The notes: generated by a model not told the origin, from the letters alone. Positions 47,906 to 60,616 are shown, counted from the stretch's first letter. The stretch: 64,000 nucleotides of DNA from Misgurnus anguillicaudatus (GCF_027580225.2 NW_027395283.1:6638501-6702500); one strand, 5' to 3'. Translations and numbers: made by a program.

Positions 47906-49564
47906 GAGGTCGCAATCCTATTGGCGAAGGACGCTATCCAGCCAGTCCCTCTTACCGAGATGAGATCGGGTTTTTACAGCCCGTATTTCATAGTACCCAA
48001 GAAAAGCGGCGGGTTACGACCAATTTTGGATTTGCGCGTCCTGAACAAATCTCTTCAGAAGAGGTCTTTCAGGATGATTACACCGAAGCAAATATTCAGT
48101 TCAATACGCCCCCAAGATTGGTTTGCAGCAATAGACCTGAAAGACGTGTGCTTTCATGTGTCCATTCTCCCTCGTCACAGACCGTTTCTCCGGTTTGCGT
48201 TCGAAGGTCGGGCATATCAGTACAAAGTTTTACCGTTCGGGCTGTCTCTCTCTCCCCGTGTGTTCACAAAAGTAGTGGAGGCGGCGTTAAAGCCCCTCAG
48301 AGAGAGCGGTGTTCGCATATTGGCTTACCTCGACAATTGGCTTATAGTAGCGGATTCTCGGCGGACGCTGTGCGAGCACAGAGATCTAACACTTCGGCAT
48401 CTCGCCCGTTTGGGTCTTCGGGTCAACTGGGAAAAGAGCAAACTCTGCCCCACGCAGAGGATCTCTTTTCTCGGTATGGAACTGGACTCGATCGATTTAT
48501 CGGCGCGTTTGACAGAAGAGCGCGTCCAGTCAATTCTGACTTGCCTCGGTTCATTCCGAGGGAAGAATGCGGTCCCGCTGAAACAATTTCAGAGACTCCT
48601 GGGGCATATGGCAGCAGCAGCGGCCGTGACACCGCTCGGACTGCTCCATATGAGACCGCTTCAGCGTTGGCTTCACGATCGAGTCCCGAGGAGAGCGTGG
48701 CGCGCTGGCATCCATCGTGTAACCATTACACCTGCATGTCGCCTAACATTCCCCCCGTGGTCAGACCCCGCGTTTCTCAGGACCGGCGTGTCCATGAGAC
48801 AGGTCTCCCGGCAAGCTGTTGTCCATACAGATGCCTCCGACACGGGCTGGGGAGCCACGTACGACGAGCTCACAGCTTCGGGGGTGTGGACAGCACCCCA
48901 GTTGCATTGGCATATCAATTGCCGCGAGTTATGGGCAGTATATCTGGGACTCGTACGCTTCGCTACGGAGCTGCGAGGGAAGGATGTACTAATAATCTCA
49001 GACAACACTGCGACTGTAGCGTATATCAACCGTCAAGGCGGTTTGCGCTCCCGTCACCTGTCGCATCTCGCTCGTCATCTCCTCCTTTGGAGTCAGAAGC
49101 ATCTGAGGTCCCTTCGTGCCATGTACATCCCGGGCTCGCTGAATACAGCGACAGACGCGCTTTCCCGAGCTGCGCGCCCCGGCGAATGGCGACTCCACCC
49201 CCAGACGGTCCAACTGATTTGGAGGAAGTTCGGTTGTGCGCAGATAGACCTATTTGCATCGCCGGACGATACCCACTGTTGCCTATTTTATTCACTAACC
49301 GAGGGCAGCCTCGGCGTGGATGCGTTGGCACACAGCTGGCCGCGGGGCATGCGCAAATACGCGTTCCCCCCAGTGAGCCTAATAGCACAGACCCTGTGCA
49401 AAGTCAGGCAGGACGAGGAGAGCCTTTTGATGATCGCCCCATATTGGACGACCAGGAATTGGTTTCCGGAACTAATGCTCCTCGCGACAGCCCCTCCCTG
49501 GCAGATTCCCCTGAGGAAGGACCTTCTTTCTCAAGGAGGGGGCACATTTTTAGTGAAGGTTTAA
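47906..49564 (+). CDS. DIRS reverse transcriptase-RNase H-methylase-like polyprotein
   Basis: The open frame from about 47906 runs to 49564. RT: SGFYSPYFIVPKKSGGLRPI, then AAIDLKDVCFHVSI (first catalytic Asp), YQYKVLPFGLSLSP, and the catalytic box YLDNWLI at 48326-48346, where the family has YLDD. RNase H: HTDASDTGWGA, NCRELWAVY, SDNTATVAY and ATDALSR give the D-E-D-D set, around residues 300-410. A methylase-like domain follows: DLFASPDDTH near residue 442 and PPVSLIAQTL. There is no ATG at the true start; the frame begins inside the gag deletion. It overlaps the recombinase frame. The Asn in the RT box (AAT at 48335) should abolish polymerase activity, although the frame is open. Confidence 0.9.
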   Translation, partial: EVAILLAKDAIQPVPLTEMRSGFYSPYFIVPKKSGGLRPILDLRVLNKSLQKRSFRMITPKQIFSSIRPQDWFAAIDLKDVCFHVSILPRHRPFLRFAFEGRAYQYKVLPFGLSLSPRVFTKVVEAALKPLRESGVRILAYLDNWLIVADSRRTLCEHRDLTLRHLARLGLRVNWEKSKLCPTQRISFLGMELDSIDLSARLTEERVQSILTCLGSFRGKNAVPLKQFQRLLGHMAAAAAVTPLGLLHMRPLQRWLHDRVPRRAWRAGIHRVTITPACRLTFPPWSDPAFLRTGVSMRQVSRQAVVHTDASDTGWGATYDELTASGVWTAPQLHWHINCRELWAVYLGLVRFATELRGKDVLIISDNTATVAYINRQGGLRSRHLSHLARHLLLWSQKHLRSLRAMYIPGSLNTATDALSRAARPGEWRLHPQTVQLIWRKFGCAQIDLFASPDDTHCCLFYSLTEGSLGVDALAHSWPRGMRKYAFPPVSLIAQTLCKVRQDEESLLMIAPYWTTRNWFPELMLLATAPPWQIPLRKDLLSQGGGTFLVKV

Positions 49565-50617
49565 GTGATTTACCCCAGGCAGTATCTAACACTATCGACG
49601 CGGCACGAGCTCCGTCTACGAGACGGGCTTACGCGTTTAAATGGAACCTTTTCGTCACTTGGTGCTCTTCGCAACGCGAGGACCCCAGAGAATGCCCTAT
49701 TAACATCGTGCTTTTATATCTTCAACATAGGTTAGATGGTAGGCTGTCACCCTCCACTATTAAAGTTGATATCGCCGCTATCTGCTCATCACTCACTTAT
49801 CAACGGCAGATCAGTTGGCCAGCATGATTTGGTTATTAGATTTCTAAGAGGCGCTCGCAGGCTAAACCCCTCGCGCCCTCCTTCTATTCCTCCCTGGGAC
49901 TTGTCCATGGTGCTGAAAGCACTCCAAGGACCGCCATTTGAGCCTTTGCAGTCTGCGAGTCTGAAGCTTTTATCAATGAAAGCTCTGACCCTGCTAGCAT
50001 TGGCCTCAGTGAAAAGAGTAGGGGATTTACATGCATTCTTTGTTGACGACTCGTGCCTTCAGTTTGGTCCTGCTGTCTCGAGCGTAACCTTGAGACCCAG
50101 ACCAGGCTACGTGCCCAAAGTTCCCACCACTCCCTTCAGAGATCAGGTGGTGAGCTTGCAAGCGCTGCCCTTGGAGGACGCAGACCCAACCATGGCTTTG
50201 TTGTGCCCCATACGCGCACTGCGATTCTACGTGGACCGCACGCAAAGCCTCAGGACCTCAGACCAGCTCTTTGTTTGTTATGGTGGCCAGCGGAAGGGGA
50301 AAGCTGTCACTAAGCAGAGGATGTCTCATTGGATAGTGGATACTATCGCCCTGGCTTATAATCTTCAGGGTATTCCTTGCCCCTTTAATTTGAGAGCGCA
50401 CTCTACACAGAGTGTTGCCTCATCTTGGGCTCTCGCTCGTGGTTCCTCGCTAACAGACATCTACAGAGCTGCTGGTTGGGCGACACCTAATACGTTCATT
50501 AAATTTTACAGTGTTCGTATCGAGCCTGTATCCTCTCGTGTCCTTTCCTCTCCAGGGAGGGCACGGAGAGCAGACTCGCAGGTCGGCTTGCAGCCTCCGA
50601 CTGAGGCTCCAAATTGA
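49531..50617 (+). pseudogene. DIRS tyrosine recombinase, frameshifted and catalytic Arg lost
   Basis: The recombinase integrates the circular DIRS cDNA without an integrase. The start lies in the frame overlapping the RT end: SNTIDAARAPSTRRAYAFKW, then SPSTIKVDIAAI. A short deletion (apparently 2 bases) near 49790 shifts to the frame SAHHSLINGRSVGQHDLVIR, which stays open to 50617. Arg I lies in LASVKRVGDLHAF. The box expected to be H-x-x-R reads LRAHSTQSVASSWAL (Gln codon CAG at 50408), and the nucleophile Tyr is in FIKFYSVR at 50507. The related copy at 25292 retains HSTR. Frameshift plus loss of the second Arg make this copy inactive. Confidence 0.88.
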
Positions 50618-51149
50618 GTTTCGGAATGGAAGGCCGTCAGAGCAAAAATGCGTAATGGTTTGAATTGCTCTTCCTCCACTGCCTTGGCAGCCTTTGTTGC
50701 GGAGCATTGGCTGTCAGCCTTCACTAGCTGTATTCTTACGAACCTACGTGTTGGGCCAGGGCCCCACATTGGTCCCACCGGGTTCCTTTGTGAGTATTAT
50801 TCCGTGGGGTTAATCCTACTAGCCCACGTTTCCCTTAGCAGAGCACTGCTTTGCTTACACAGCCACGGCTGTCATTTATTCCTCAACTACGGTTGACTTT
50901 TGCCCACAATTAGCCCTTAAGAGGGGCGGTGGCTTCCGCAGCGTTCCTATCCCGCTCTGGTAGGGCGCTTCCCAGTTGCTGGCACTACTGTGGGGTTAAA
51001 GGAACATCTAGTGCCCGGCCTTCTGCCTTATCCTATTCTCCATTCCCTTAAGGGGATTTGGAGGGCTTTTTTGCAGACACTGGAAGAGGTCAGCCCCTAG
51101 TGGCGTTTTGGTAGGGATTCCCAATTCGTCGGTCACGACGTGACATCGT

Positions 51150-51509
51150 AGTGACCGACTGAAAGGGAACGTCTCGGTTACGGATGTAACCCTCGTTCCC
51201 TGAAGGAGGGAACGAAGACGTCACGTCCCGTCGCCACAGGTGCTGCCACCTGCTGTTACAGCCGGTCACCTTTCCGGCTTTCTCAGCGAACAGAAGCTGA
51301 TTTCCCTATTTGCAAGTGCTCCTTATATACGCACCTGGCGGGGCGGCGCCAGCATTATGCAAATATCTCAATGCCAAGTTCATTGGCGTTTTAGTAGTAT
51401 TCGAAGCAGATTGGTCTCTCTAAGCGAGTTTCCAATTCGTCGGTCACGACGTGACGTCTCCGTTCCCTCCTTCAGGGAACGAGGGTTACATCCGTAACCG
51501 AGACGTTTT
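51150..51509. repeat. DIRS right-end inverted structure
   Basis: AACGTCTCGGTTACGGATGT and the following CCTCGTTCCCTGAAGGAGG are inverted at the extreme right end. Between them lies the inverted copy of the left terminus, including GCACCTGGCGGGGCGGCGCC. Same architecture as 27274-27631. Confidence 0.88.
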
Positions 51510-52769
51510 CTTTCTAATGTAAAGTCTTCGCTCTGTTCACCTCAGTTTAAAAAAACACAAGGGGATTTACGTTCCCTGTTTTGTGTTATGATTCTAACGC
51601 GAAGTCAGCCCTTATAAGCTGTTTTAATTAACGTAGCCCGTATAAGCTAATTAACATAAACTAGAAATGCGATCGGTTACAGACTCCAATGTTTTGTAAC
51701 GCAATATGCCAAGGACGGATTTTTAGGCAGTCAAGAATCGAGTTGATTGTGATAAAACAGAAATGAAACGAAGGCTAAACTAGTCCAGTAATGTATATTA
51801 AAGCTTCTCACCTTGCAACAGCTTTAAGAAATCAATCTGTCGTAATCTGCTATAGTTGTTGTAGTTTGTTAGAGAGATGGAGACGTTTATCTACAGTTGT
51901 CCTTCATTTCATTTTAGAGTCCTGCTGATTAATAAACAGTCTGAAGAATCATTTACGTTAAGAGTAAAGCTGTTTTCTTGAGTTCACGTTAATGATCTGT
52001 TGTTATTTTTGTTTTAGTGTAGCTGCTGGTGTGTGAAACCTGTTCTTCACCTTATAAATAATGCTAATAATTATAATGCAAGCTTTGGTCAAGCATTTTT
52101 GACCCAGTCTTATTTGAGGCATAAGGTAACTGTATAGAAAAGATGCATTGTTGTTGTTCGCCATTTTTAAATGTTACAATGTCATTGATGTGTGTAACAG
52201 CTGAAGTATACAGTATGTCACTGAGACGGTCTCTGAAAATCAGACTAAAGCCTCAAATCTTATTGTGAGATAAAAGCATCACAGTTTAATTTCAAGCATT
52301 AATTTCACTATGATTTCAATCGCTGACATGACATTACTCAGTCAACATTAAAGATATCAAGTTTATATTTTCACAAAATGTTCTTTACATTATGTAGGAT
52401 GATTTTGTGTGGAAAACAGTAAATCACAAATAAATACTTCATCTGGGTTTTCACAGGCATGGTCACATTTATCTTTAATCTTTAAGAATGTTGCATTTTC
52501 TCTGATTATTTGATTAATGTACTGTATTTTTCAATTACATTTACATTGCGCAATAAATTATCTTAGCTGCAGACATTGTAAGTATCTATAAATACTGTTA
52601 ATTGTGGTCAAAACAATAGCAAAAGAAATAGTTCTGTATTATTAAATTGCAGACAAAGATTTTGAATAGCTACAGTAGGTTGGATTGTATGTTTGGTACA
52701 AAATGGGTATGGTGGGGGCCCGACCTCATATTCTTTCATAGGGCCCAAAATTGCTAGCCGGCACCCCTG

Positions 52770-53471
52770 CCACCAACAGCACAACATATCCCGGGCAAAT
52801 TGTAATCTTGTTGTGAACCTCTTGAGAGTGTTTTATTGATCTTCATCTGGTAGTTGTGTCTGCTGTGATCATAGACTAAAGCAGTCCACCTCTGCCGTGT
52901 TCACATATGACTAAACAAACTGAACCAAGGAGAAAAAGCAGCAGGTTCTGAAACATAGACTCAGGTCTGAAAACACCCTAAGATGTCCTCAGACAAGTAT
53001 TGTTCAAAATTCAAACACAACATTTATAAAAAGTTTTGGTCCACTTCAAATGTTGAATAGTTTATTTTAATTTAATCTCAGTAATGTATTTGATAACTGA
53101 AGCTGATTTTATTCAACATTCATCACAACACTTTAACTCTTACTGAAAGTCACAAACATAAAACATTAAAATTTTATTAAAAAAGTCATTCAGAAATAAA
53201 AACATAAGATAAAATGTTGTGATGTCTGATGAGAGAAATCTGATTTAATTACTGTATAGAAAATAAATCACACTGTTAATATAAACATAAACTGATGAAG
53301 TTCATTTACTTGTAAATCTCACTGATGTGTTTCAGTAAAACACAAACACACATAAATAAAACTAAAATGAAAATGTCCATTAACACTAAATGATGACAGA
53401 AGAGAAACAAATTCAACTCACTGTAGATTTAATCTGTGTGTGAACAAACTGTGTGTCTCTGTTCTCTACAG
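52770..53471. other. NLR intron before LRR exon 2
   Basis: AT-rich non-coding sequence leading to the acceptor TTCTCTACAG. No repeat ends seen. Confidence 0.5.
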
Positions 53472-53645
53472 GTTGTTGAGTTGTGATATCACAGATGAAG
53501 GTTGTGTTGCTCTGACTTCAGCTCTGAGATCAAACCCATCACACCTGACACATCTGGATCTGTCGTTTAATCATCTAAGAGATTCAGGAGTGAAGCTGAT
53601 CTCTGATGTACTGAAGAATCCTGACTGTAAACTGGAGAGACTGTG
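53472..53645 (+). CDS. NLR gene LRR exon 2
   Basis: 174 nt, phase 2 at both ends (TCTCTACAG|G and CTGTG|GTAAGA). It encodes LLSCDITDEGCVALTSALRS, NPSHLTHLDLSFNHL and RDSGVKLISDVLKNPDC, ending KLERLW: two LRRs of the ribonuclease-inhibitor type. It is almost identical to LRR exon 1 over its central and C-terminal parts, but its upstream intron is unrelated to the one shared by exons 1 and 3. It is separated from exon 1 by about 20 kb of transposons. No defects seen. Confidence 0.92.
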
Positions 53646-54704
53646 GTAAGATCATCTCTCTGATAGTCACACATGTACTGAGGTTTAGTTAAACATAAAC
53701 TGTATGAAAAAAACACACTAAAATGTAAAGTATCTGGGCCCGGTTCCCCGATAACATTCACTCTTAGCGCGCTAAGAAGACTCAAAAAGATATATCTTAC
53801 CAAAGTTGTTTATGTTCCTAAGTGTGTTCCCCGAAGTGTCTCTTAGGAAGCTTCTTAACACGCTGCCTCTAAGTTCGGCGTAACAATGTCGCTGTCCCAA
53901 GTGAAGGTGCTGAATTATTTGGGATCGATTGCTCAGGGATCGATTTTCCACTTCACACAAAGGTGCATTACAACCTTAAGAAAGACAACACGTTATATAC
54001 AAATGGAACATTACTCAAACTATTCCAGTAACATTTATTTTTACATGGTTTAATTTATCCGTAAAATATAGACTATTAATTAAATGATCAAATTGTCAGT
54101 TATATAGACAAAGCGGGTATCCCTCGCTAATCATCCACCCTCCTTATCCCGTTGTGCCACTTGTGCCGCTTCTTGACATGGGTTTAACGACTTTTAAAAA
54201 TGATGTTATACACTTTTATACTAATGATAAGGTACTTAACAATCAGAATTGATTGGCAAGCAGCTGCAGTATTTCTGTTTAATGTGGTATTGCTTGCCAT
54301 TAATGTTTTCAATAAAAAGCAACCTAGTTAGATAGAGAATATGGTCTGAGAAGATCCAGCAGCTCCATAATGAGTTGTCTTGGGAGACAATTTTTTTTTT
54401 AATTTAGCCACGTCAGGCAAAATGTCAAAAGGTTTAAGGGTTGCCGAATAAAAAAAATTGTTTTGGAGTTACCGGTGTTGTGTGGAAGTCTGTTCCCTAT
54501 GTTTCCCTTGTAGTGTAGTGTTTTTATAGCATTTTTATCACATTATACGTTTATTCTTTATATACATTGAAAGTTTTAATGGCTACTGAGATGTATATGT
54601 GTGCATTTATGTAATGTATCTTGACTGTTCTTGATTGTAAGTCAATTATTTTTACAGTATGAATCATATTATATGTATAATATATATTTATTATGTATGG
54701 AAAC

Positions 54705-55838
54705 TAGGGCTGTCAATAGATTAAAAAAAATAATCTAGATTAATCGCATGATTTCATGAGTTAACTCGCGATTAATCGCAAATTAATCGCACATTTTTAT
54801 CCGTTCTAAATTTACCCTAATTTAACACTTTTCAGGTTTTTAATACTCTGATCATATATACATATATAGATGCTTTATGAAAATGTATGTTAACAACAGC
54901 CTGTTTACATATTTAACAGAACCATCAAGCCATGGTTTTGTATATGCATTTTCCTTTCAGAATAATTTTCTTTCTCCATTTTTATTTGATGCTGCATCAT
55001 TTGTGACATGTGCTGTCAAATTTTGTCGAAATTAGCACATTTTCAAAAAAATAGTTGTTTATATTTTGACATTCTCTATTAAAACATAGAACAATGCATG
55101 ATTTGGTGGAATATAACAAAATATGACAGAACTACACCTGTTTGAAGTTGAAAGAGTCAGCAAAGTTAAATTACCAGAAAAATTACCACCCATACATTAA
55201 ATTACCACATCAATACCTTAAAATCACTGATAAAACTATAAGATTTAGCACACACAAAACAAAAACATAATCAATATATGTTAAACTTTTTTTCTTTTGT
55301 TTGATTGACATTGTGACAGACTGCTTAGAATCTAAGTGTTCTAATATAATGTTACACATCAGATATTTTTACCCAACAGTTAACCAAACATTTACTTAAC
55401 TCTTTAACATTAATCAGGTACCGAACTTTATCTCTCTTAATGACTCTTTTAACATCAAGCAAGTCCTGCAGTCTATTTTCTAAGTCATGCATAAAAGCGA
55501 AACCAAAATGAATTGAGACGCATCTTTGCATTAGATTAAGCATTAGGAGGACGGGAATGTTACACCTCAGACGAATAAATATAGATCATTTCAGATGTCC
55601 AACGAGCATTTAGAGCATTGGATTTGCTAGACGATTTGGTTAATGTTCTTATTTCTATGAAAACCTTTGAATCATTTAGACAGGATCCCATTTGTCTGCG
55701 TCTCTGTTCATTCAACTATGGGCTGGACCAAGGGTCAAACAGAAATTGCGCGTTGCGTTAATCGGCGTTAATAAAATTAGTTGCGTTAAAATTAATTTGC
55801 GTTAACGCGTTTTTAACGCGTTAATTTTGACAGCCCTA
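54705..55838. mobile_element. hAT element with 8-bp TSD (ATGGAAAC)
   Basis: TAGGGCTGTCAATAGATTAA and, reversed, TAGGGCTGTCAAAATTAACG are the termini; subterminal GATTAATCGCA / GCGTTAACGCG repeats are typical. ATGGAAAC flanks exactly (54697-54704, 55839-55846). Non-coding. Confidence 0.94.
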
Positions 55839-56010
55839 ATGGAAACATAAAAGTTTTAAAACAAACAGTACAGAAAAAAGAGCTATATGTTAAAAGGCAT
55901 AAAACTGTCAAATATGAAATATTAGAATACATGATATTATTGCTTTTTAGTATAACCAATTCAAATCTTTAATCTTTCTAAATAAATTATAAATGTAACG
56001 TGATGAAATT

Positions 56011-57279
<1,269 letters not shown>

Positions 57280-57491
57280 GAAAATGCTATAAACATAGAG
57301 GGAACAAACTTCAATGAGGAACTTTGATTCATTAGTTCTGATACCAAATAAAGTCAACTGCATAAATAGTCCTGTATCCATTACAAACATATTTTATTAT
57401 AAGTCTTAAAAATGTCCATAACATAAAATAATTGATAACATACCATAGTTTGACTTGTACTGCGCTGCGCTGATTTATAAAGACTGCTGCT

Positions 57492-58113
57492 GTCATGGTA
57501 GAAATAAGGAGAGAACCCAAACACAGACAACTGTAAAATAAACTGAAGGTTTATTAAAACTACAAAACACAAAAACCCACAGGGGGGGTAAAACAGGTGA
57601 TGAAGGATGATATAAAACACAAAACCAAGAAACAAACACTAAATGCAAAATAACAGAAACTCTGAGGACTAGATTCAGGTAACACGAAGGACATGAACCA
57701 AACACACTGAATCTTGACGAACGAACGAGCACAAGACAGAGGACGAGAGGGCATAATAAAGACACAACTCAAATGGGGAACAGGTGCAAATGATTACATA
57801 ATCAGGACAAGAGCACATAAGGGAGTGGGGTAAAAGTTACAAGACACTGGGAACACGTGACACCAACAAATGATGTGACTACACGTGTCCCCACACAGAA
57901 CACAGTACTGCCATGATCTTGCCATCTGAAATCAGACCTGAATCTTACACAAAGGTCTGGCAAGACCATGACAGCGACAAGACACTTGGAACACGTGGAA
58001 GCCACACACACAATATGACTCCACATGTCCCCACACAGAACACAGTACTGTCATGGTCTTGCCAAATGTACTCAGACCTGAATCTAGCGCAAAGGTCTGG
58101 CAAGACCATGACA
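57492..58113. mobile_element. LTR-like or fold-back segment, TGTCATGG...CCATGACA
   Basis: Begins TGTCATGGTAGAAATAAGG and ends GGCAAGACCATGACA. A minus-strand AATAAA signal lies near 57550. The right half is two tandem hairpin units. No coding sequence. The TG/CA ends suggest a solo LTR, but no target duplication was found. Confidence 0.5.
57838..58113. repeat. Two tandem ~136-bp hairpin units
   Basis: Each unit reads GACACT(G/T)GGAACACGTG, then CCCCACACAGAACACAGTAC, then a hairpin. In the second unit TGTCATGGTCTTGCCA pairs with TGGCAAGACCATGACA, and AGACCT pairs with AGGTCT inside. The first unit has the same layout with a few changes. Confidence 0.88.
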
Positions 58114-58441
58114 GCTGAACAGTGACGGCGATAGTGTTTTGCCCTCAAACAACGCTAAGAGAGAGCTTCTGAATGGCCCAGACCAACCTTACGAAAGTGT
58201 GACTTACAGAAGATATACTTAGCGTATGAACGTTTTGGGGAACTGGGCCCTGATCAGTAAGCAGATACATCAGCAGTCTCATGAATAATTATGATGTTGT
58301 GTTGTTAGATTTCCCCTACACACCTGACTGACTTAAGTTACATAACCGTGTAGACAACACACACAAGACATTTATCCTCACCGGGTGTCCATAGAAGACA
58401 AACACCAAAGAGTCACACAACATATTGTACATTATGAACAC

Positions 58442-59088
58442 TATGAAATTTTTTTTTTTCTTTGATGCATCATGATGTGGACGATTCTGAATCAATTCGC
58501 AAATGTCAAGAATTGATTCTTAAAAGTTATTTTACAAAATAATAATGTGATGTTATCAGAACCAAAAGGCTGAACTCAACTGCGGGAGGGGTGCTGCACA
58601 CGGACAGCTTGAGAGCGCACCGCACGAGCACCCACAGCGGAGCTTACACGAGCAGAAGAGAAAGAAAAAACAAATACATCTAGCCCTATTTGACTCATTA
58701 TAAACTGCAAGAAAACAAAATACATGTTGGGATGATCTTCATCTGCCTTTTCTCTGTTCAGTGAGCGTCAGGAAGAAACAGCGCCTTTCATTTACAAACT
58801 CATCTGATGTGCTAATAGCGTTTCCAAAAACCTGCCGCTAAATGTTTAGATATAGATAAGAACATGAATATACTTCTGTAAAAATATGCACATCATTTGT
58901 TATTCAGACAGAGACGCTGGGTGCGCTGCATTAGATAAATACAGTAATACTGCCAAAATCACTGTGTATAATGATGATGATTAGACGATATGTCAGTTAC
59001 AGTTACATATTGATATGCTGGTTAACATATTAATTATATATGTTGATTCTGAATCGATTCATGAGGGTCCAAACGATTCCCACCCCTA
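58442..59088. mobile_element. hAT-like insertion in duplicated NLR intron
   Basis: The right end reads, reversed, TAGGGGTGGGAATCGTTTGG. Flanks ATGAACAC and ATAAACAC agree at seven of eight. The other copy of this intron (about 33310) runs straight across the site, giving an empty-site comparison. GATTCTGAATCRATTC near both ends. Non-coding. Confidence 0.75.
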
Positions 59089-59800
59089 ATAAACACAAAC
59101 ACTTGAGGAAATAAGATCATGTGTTCAACCTGACAGACTCCAGTCAATGTCTTTGAATATGATTTAATCCTCCTCATCAGAAAGAATACAAGAGTTTATA
59201 TAGGATAGATACATAACAAAGTCACATCATTTATCTCTAATATGATTTATTCTTCATATCTGCAATTCAGAAACTCATCTCTGTTACCATGCAGACAAAA
59301 CCAAATTTAACTTTCTTGATGACCTCAGCTTTAACAAGTCATGGGGTTTAAATTGAAATCATTTAACAACATGTACTTCTTCTATTTCAACACATTTTAT
59401 TGTCAAAAGCATACAGTACAAATGTTCAAACCTGTAAGGAAAAGACATGTTAGTTATAATTAGTTATGATTCATTTCAATTTCCTTCACAACGTGCAACA
59501 AAACTCCTCTGTTAAAATGTCAGAAAATGTAGTTTGATGTTTCTTTGATGAAATCTTTGCTGATATTATTGTGTATGAAGAGTTTTTCTCCTCGTCGTGT
59601 TGTTTTTATAAAGATGATTAAAAACATTGATCCATCATTGACACTGACACACACATTAATAATGTTTTATAGATTGAGTGAAATTGATCTTTAAACACTG
59701 TAACATCTTTAAATGTAAGATCAGAGTTATGTTATCTCCAGCTGATATTCCTCCTGTAATAGAGGAAGATTTTTACATCAAATACTTGATGAGAATTACA

Positions 59801-60028
59801 AGTGTGAGTCATGAACTCAATACAGATTTATGAAGAAATGTTCATGTGGTTTAGGTCATCTAACACTAATAGTCAGCTGTGTGATGGATTTATTTGACAT
59901 TTAAACACACAGTGTCTCAGTTACTGAGGGACTGAAAGAGGAACATTACATGAAGAGATGGAGGTTACAGATTTGTGGACAAACTTTGTAGTTTTGTATC
60001 ATTCACATAAAGTCTCTTTTCTCTACAG
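59801..60028 (+). repeat. Duplicated intron segment ahead of LRR exon 3
   Basis: Partner of 33352-33578, from AGTGTGAGTCATGAACTC to the acceptor TTTTCTCTACAG. About 670 bp at 59123-59800 has no counterpart in the first copy. Confidence 0.92.
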
Positions 60029-60202
60029 GTTGAGTTGGTGTAATATCGCAGATGAAGGTTGTGTTGCTCTGACTTCAGCTCTGAGATCAAACCCATCACA
60101 CCTGAGAGATCTGGATCTGTCTCTGAATAATCTCACATTTTCAGGAGTGAAGCTGATCTCTGATCTAAAAGATGATCCACATTATAAACTACAGACAGTA
60201 CT
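60029..60202 (+). CDS. NLR gene LRR exon 3
   Basis: 174 nt, phase 2 both ends (TCTCTACAG|G and AGTACT|GTGAGT). It encodes LSWCNIADEGCVALTSALRS, NPSHLRDLDLSLNNL, TFSGVKLISDLKDDPHY and KLQTVL. The first LRR matches the other two exons closely. The second differs: usual SDVLKNPDC is replaced by SDLKDDPHY, shared by the C-terminal LRR exon of some fish NLRs, which could mean it is the last LRR exon. The matching intron upstream links it to exon 1. No B30.2 exon follows within the window. Confidence 0.92.
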
Positions 60203-60616
60203 GTGAGTAGAGCTCATTTAAATAAATGTTTAAAGTAAACTCATGCAGTGTAATTTAAATCCTAGAATATAAATATTAGAAATAAATGTAAATTGATCTG
60301 CTGCTGTTATAGGCTGTGTATCCTTTAAACCCAACAAACAGAAAATATGAAGTGTACATGAACAACACTTGATGCTTTGTCAGATCAACACAATAAGAAT
60401 TCAATTCAATGTCTGAGTCTGTTTACTGACTGTGATGTTGAGTTTGTTCACTCCAGGATTTAATACTGTGATCTTACTCTTCTTACACATTATATATGAT
60501 GTTTGTTAATGGGGTTTGTTTGATAGGCCGACACCTCTATAGTTATTCACACTTGACTAGATGTTCATCTTAAACTCTTTTTATAACAACTTGGTTTTTA
60601 TTTCATGTTTTAAGCA
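60203..60616. other. Downstream of LRR exon 3
   Basis: Non-coding; possible intron or 3' UTR. No B30.2/SPRY motif and no clear polyadenylation site tied to the gene was identified. Confidence 0.5.

Larger units (their letters stand above)
47349..51509 (+). mobile_element. DIRS-type retrotransposon, largely intact but defective
   Basis: The left terminus GTTCCCTTTCAGTCGGTCAC and its inverted partner near 51120-51170 and 51260-51480 define the ends. The palindromic right end (CGTCTCGGTTACGGATGTAA and inverse) closes it. It encodes a shortened gag, an RT-RNase H-methylase polyprotein and a tyrosine recombinase. GC content is higher than its surroundings. Closely related to the copy at 24808-27631. 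Confidence 0.93.
47049..52769. mobile_element. Possible hAT split by a DIRS insertion
   Basis: A CAGGGGCAC start at 47049, with GGGCCCATGAAATTTTTGGG nearby, and an inverted end at 52769 (CAGGGGTGCCGGCTAGCAAT when reversed, followed by TTTTGGGCCCTATGAAA). Outer octamers CCGGCAAC and CCACCAAC agree at six of eight. The 51510-52700 interior has no coding signal. Plausible but old. Confidence 0.45.

Noticed and set aside
48423..49592. Minus-strand frames across the DIRS polyprotein
   Set aside because: They are antisense shadows of the GC-rich RT, RNase H and recombinase coding sequence.
47515..49827. Single 770-residue host-like protein
   Set aside because: Its ends are DIRS gag and recombinase and its middle is the alternative frame of the RT. 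It has no independent family features.
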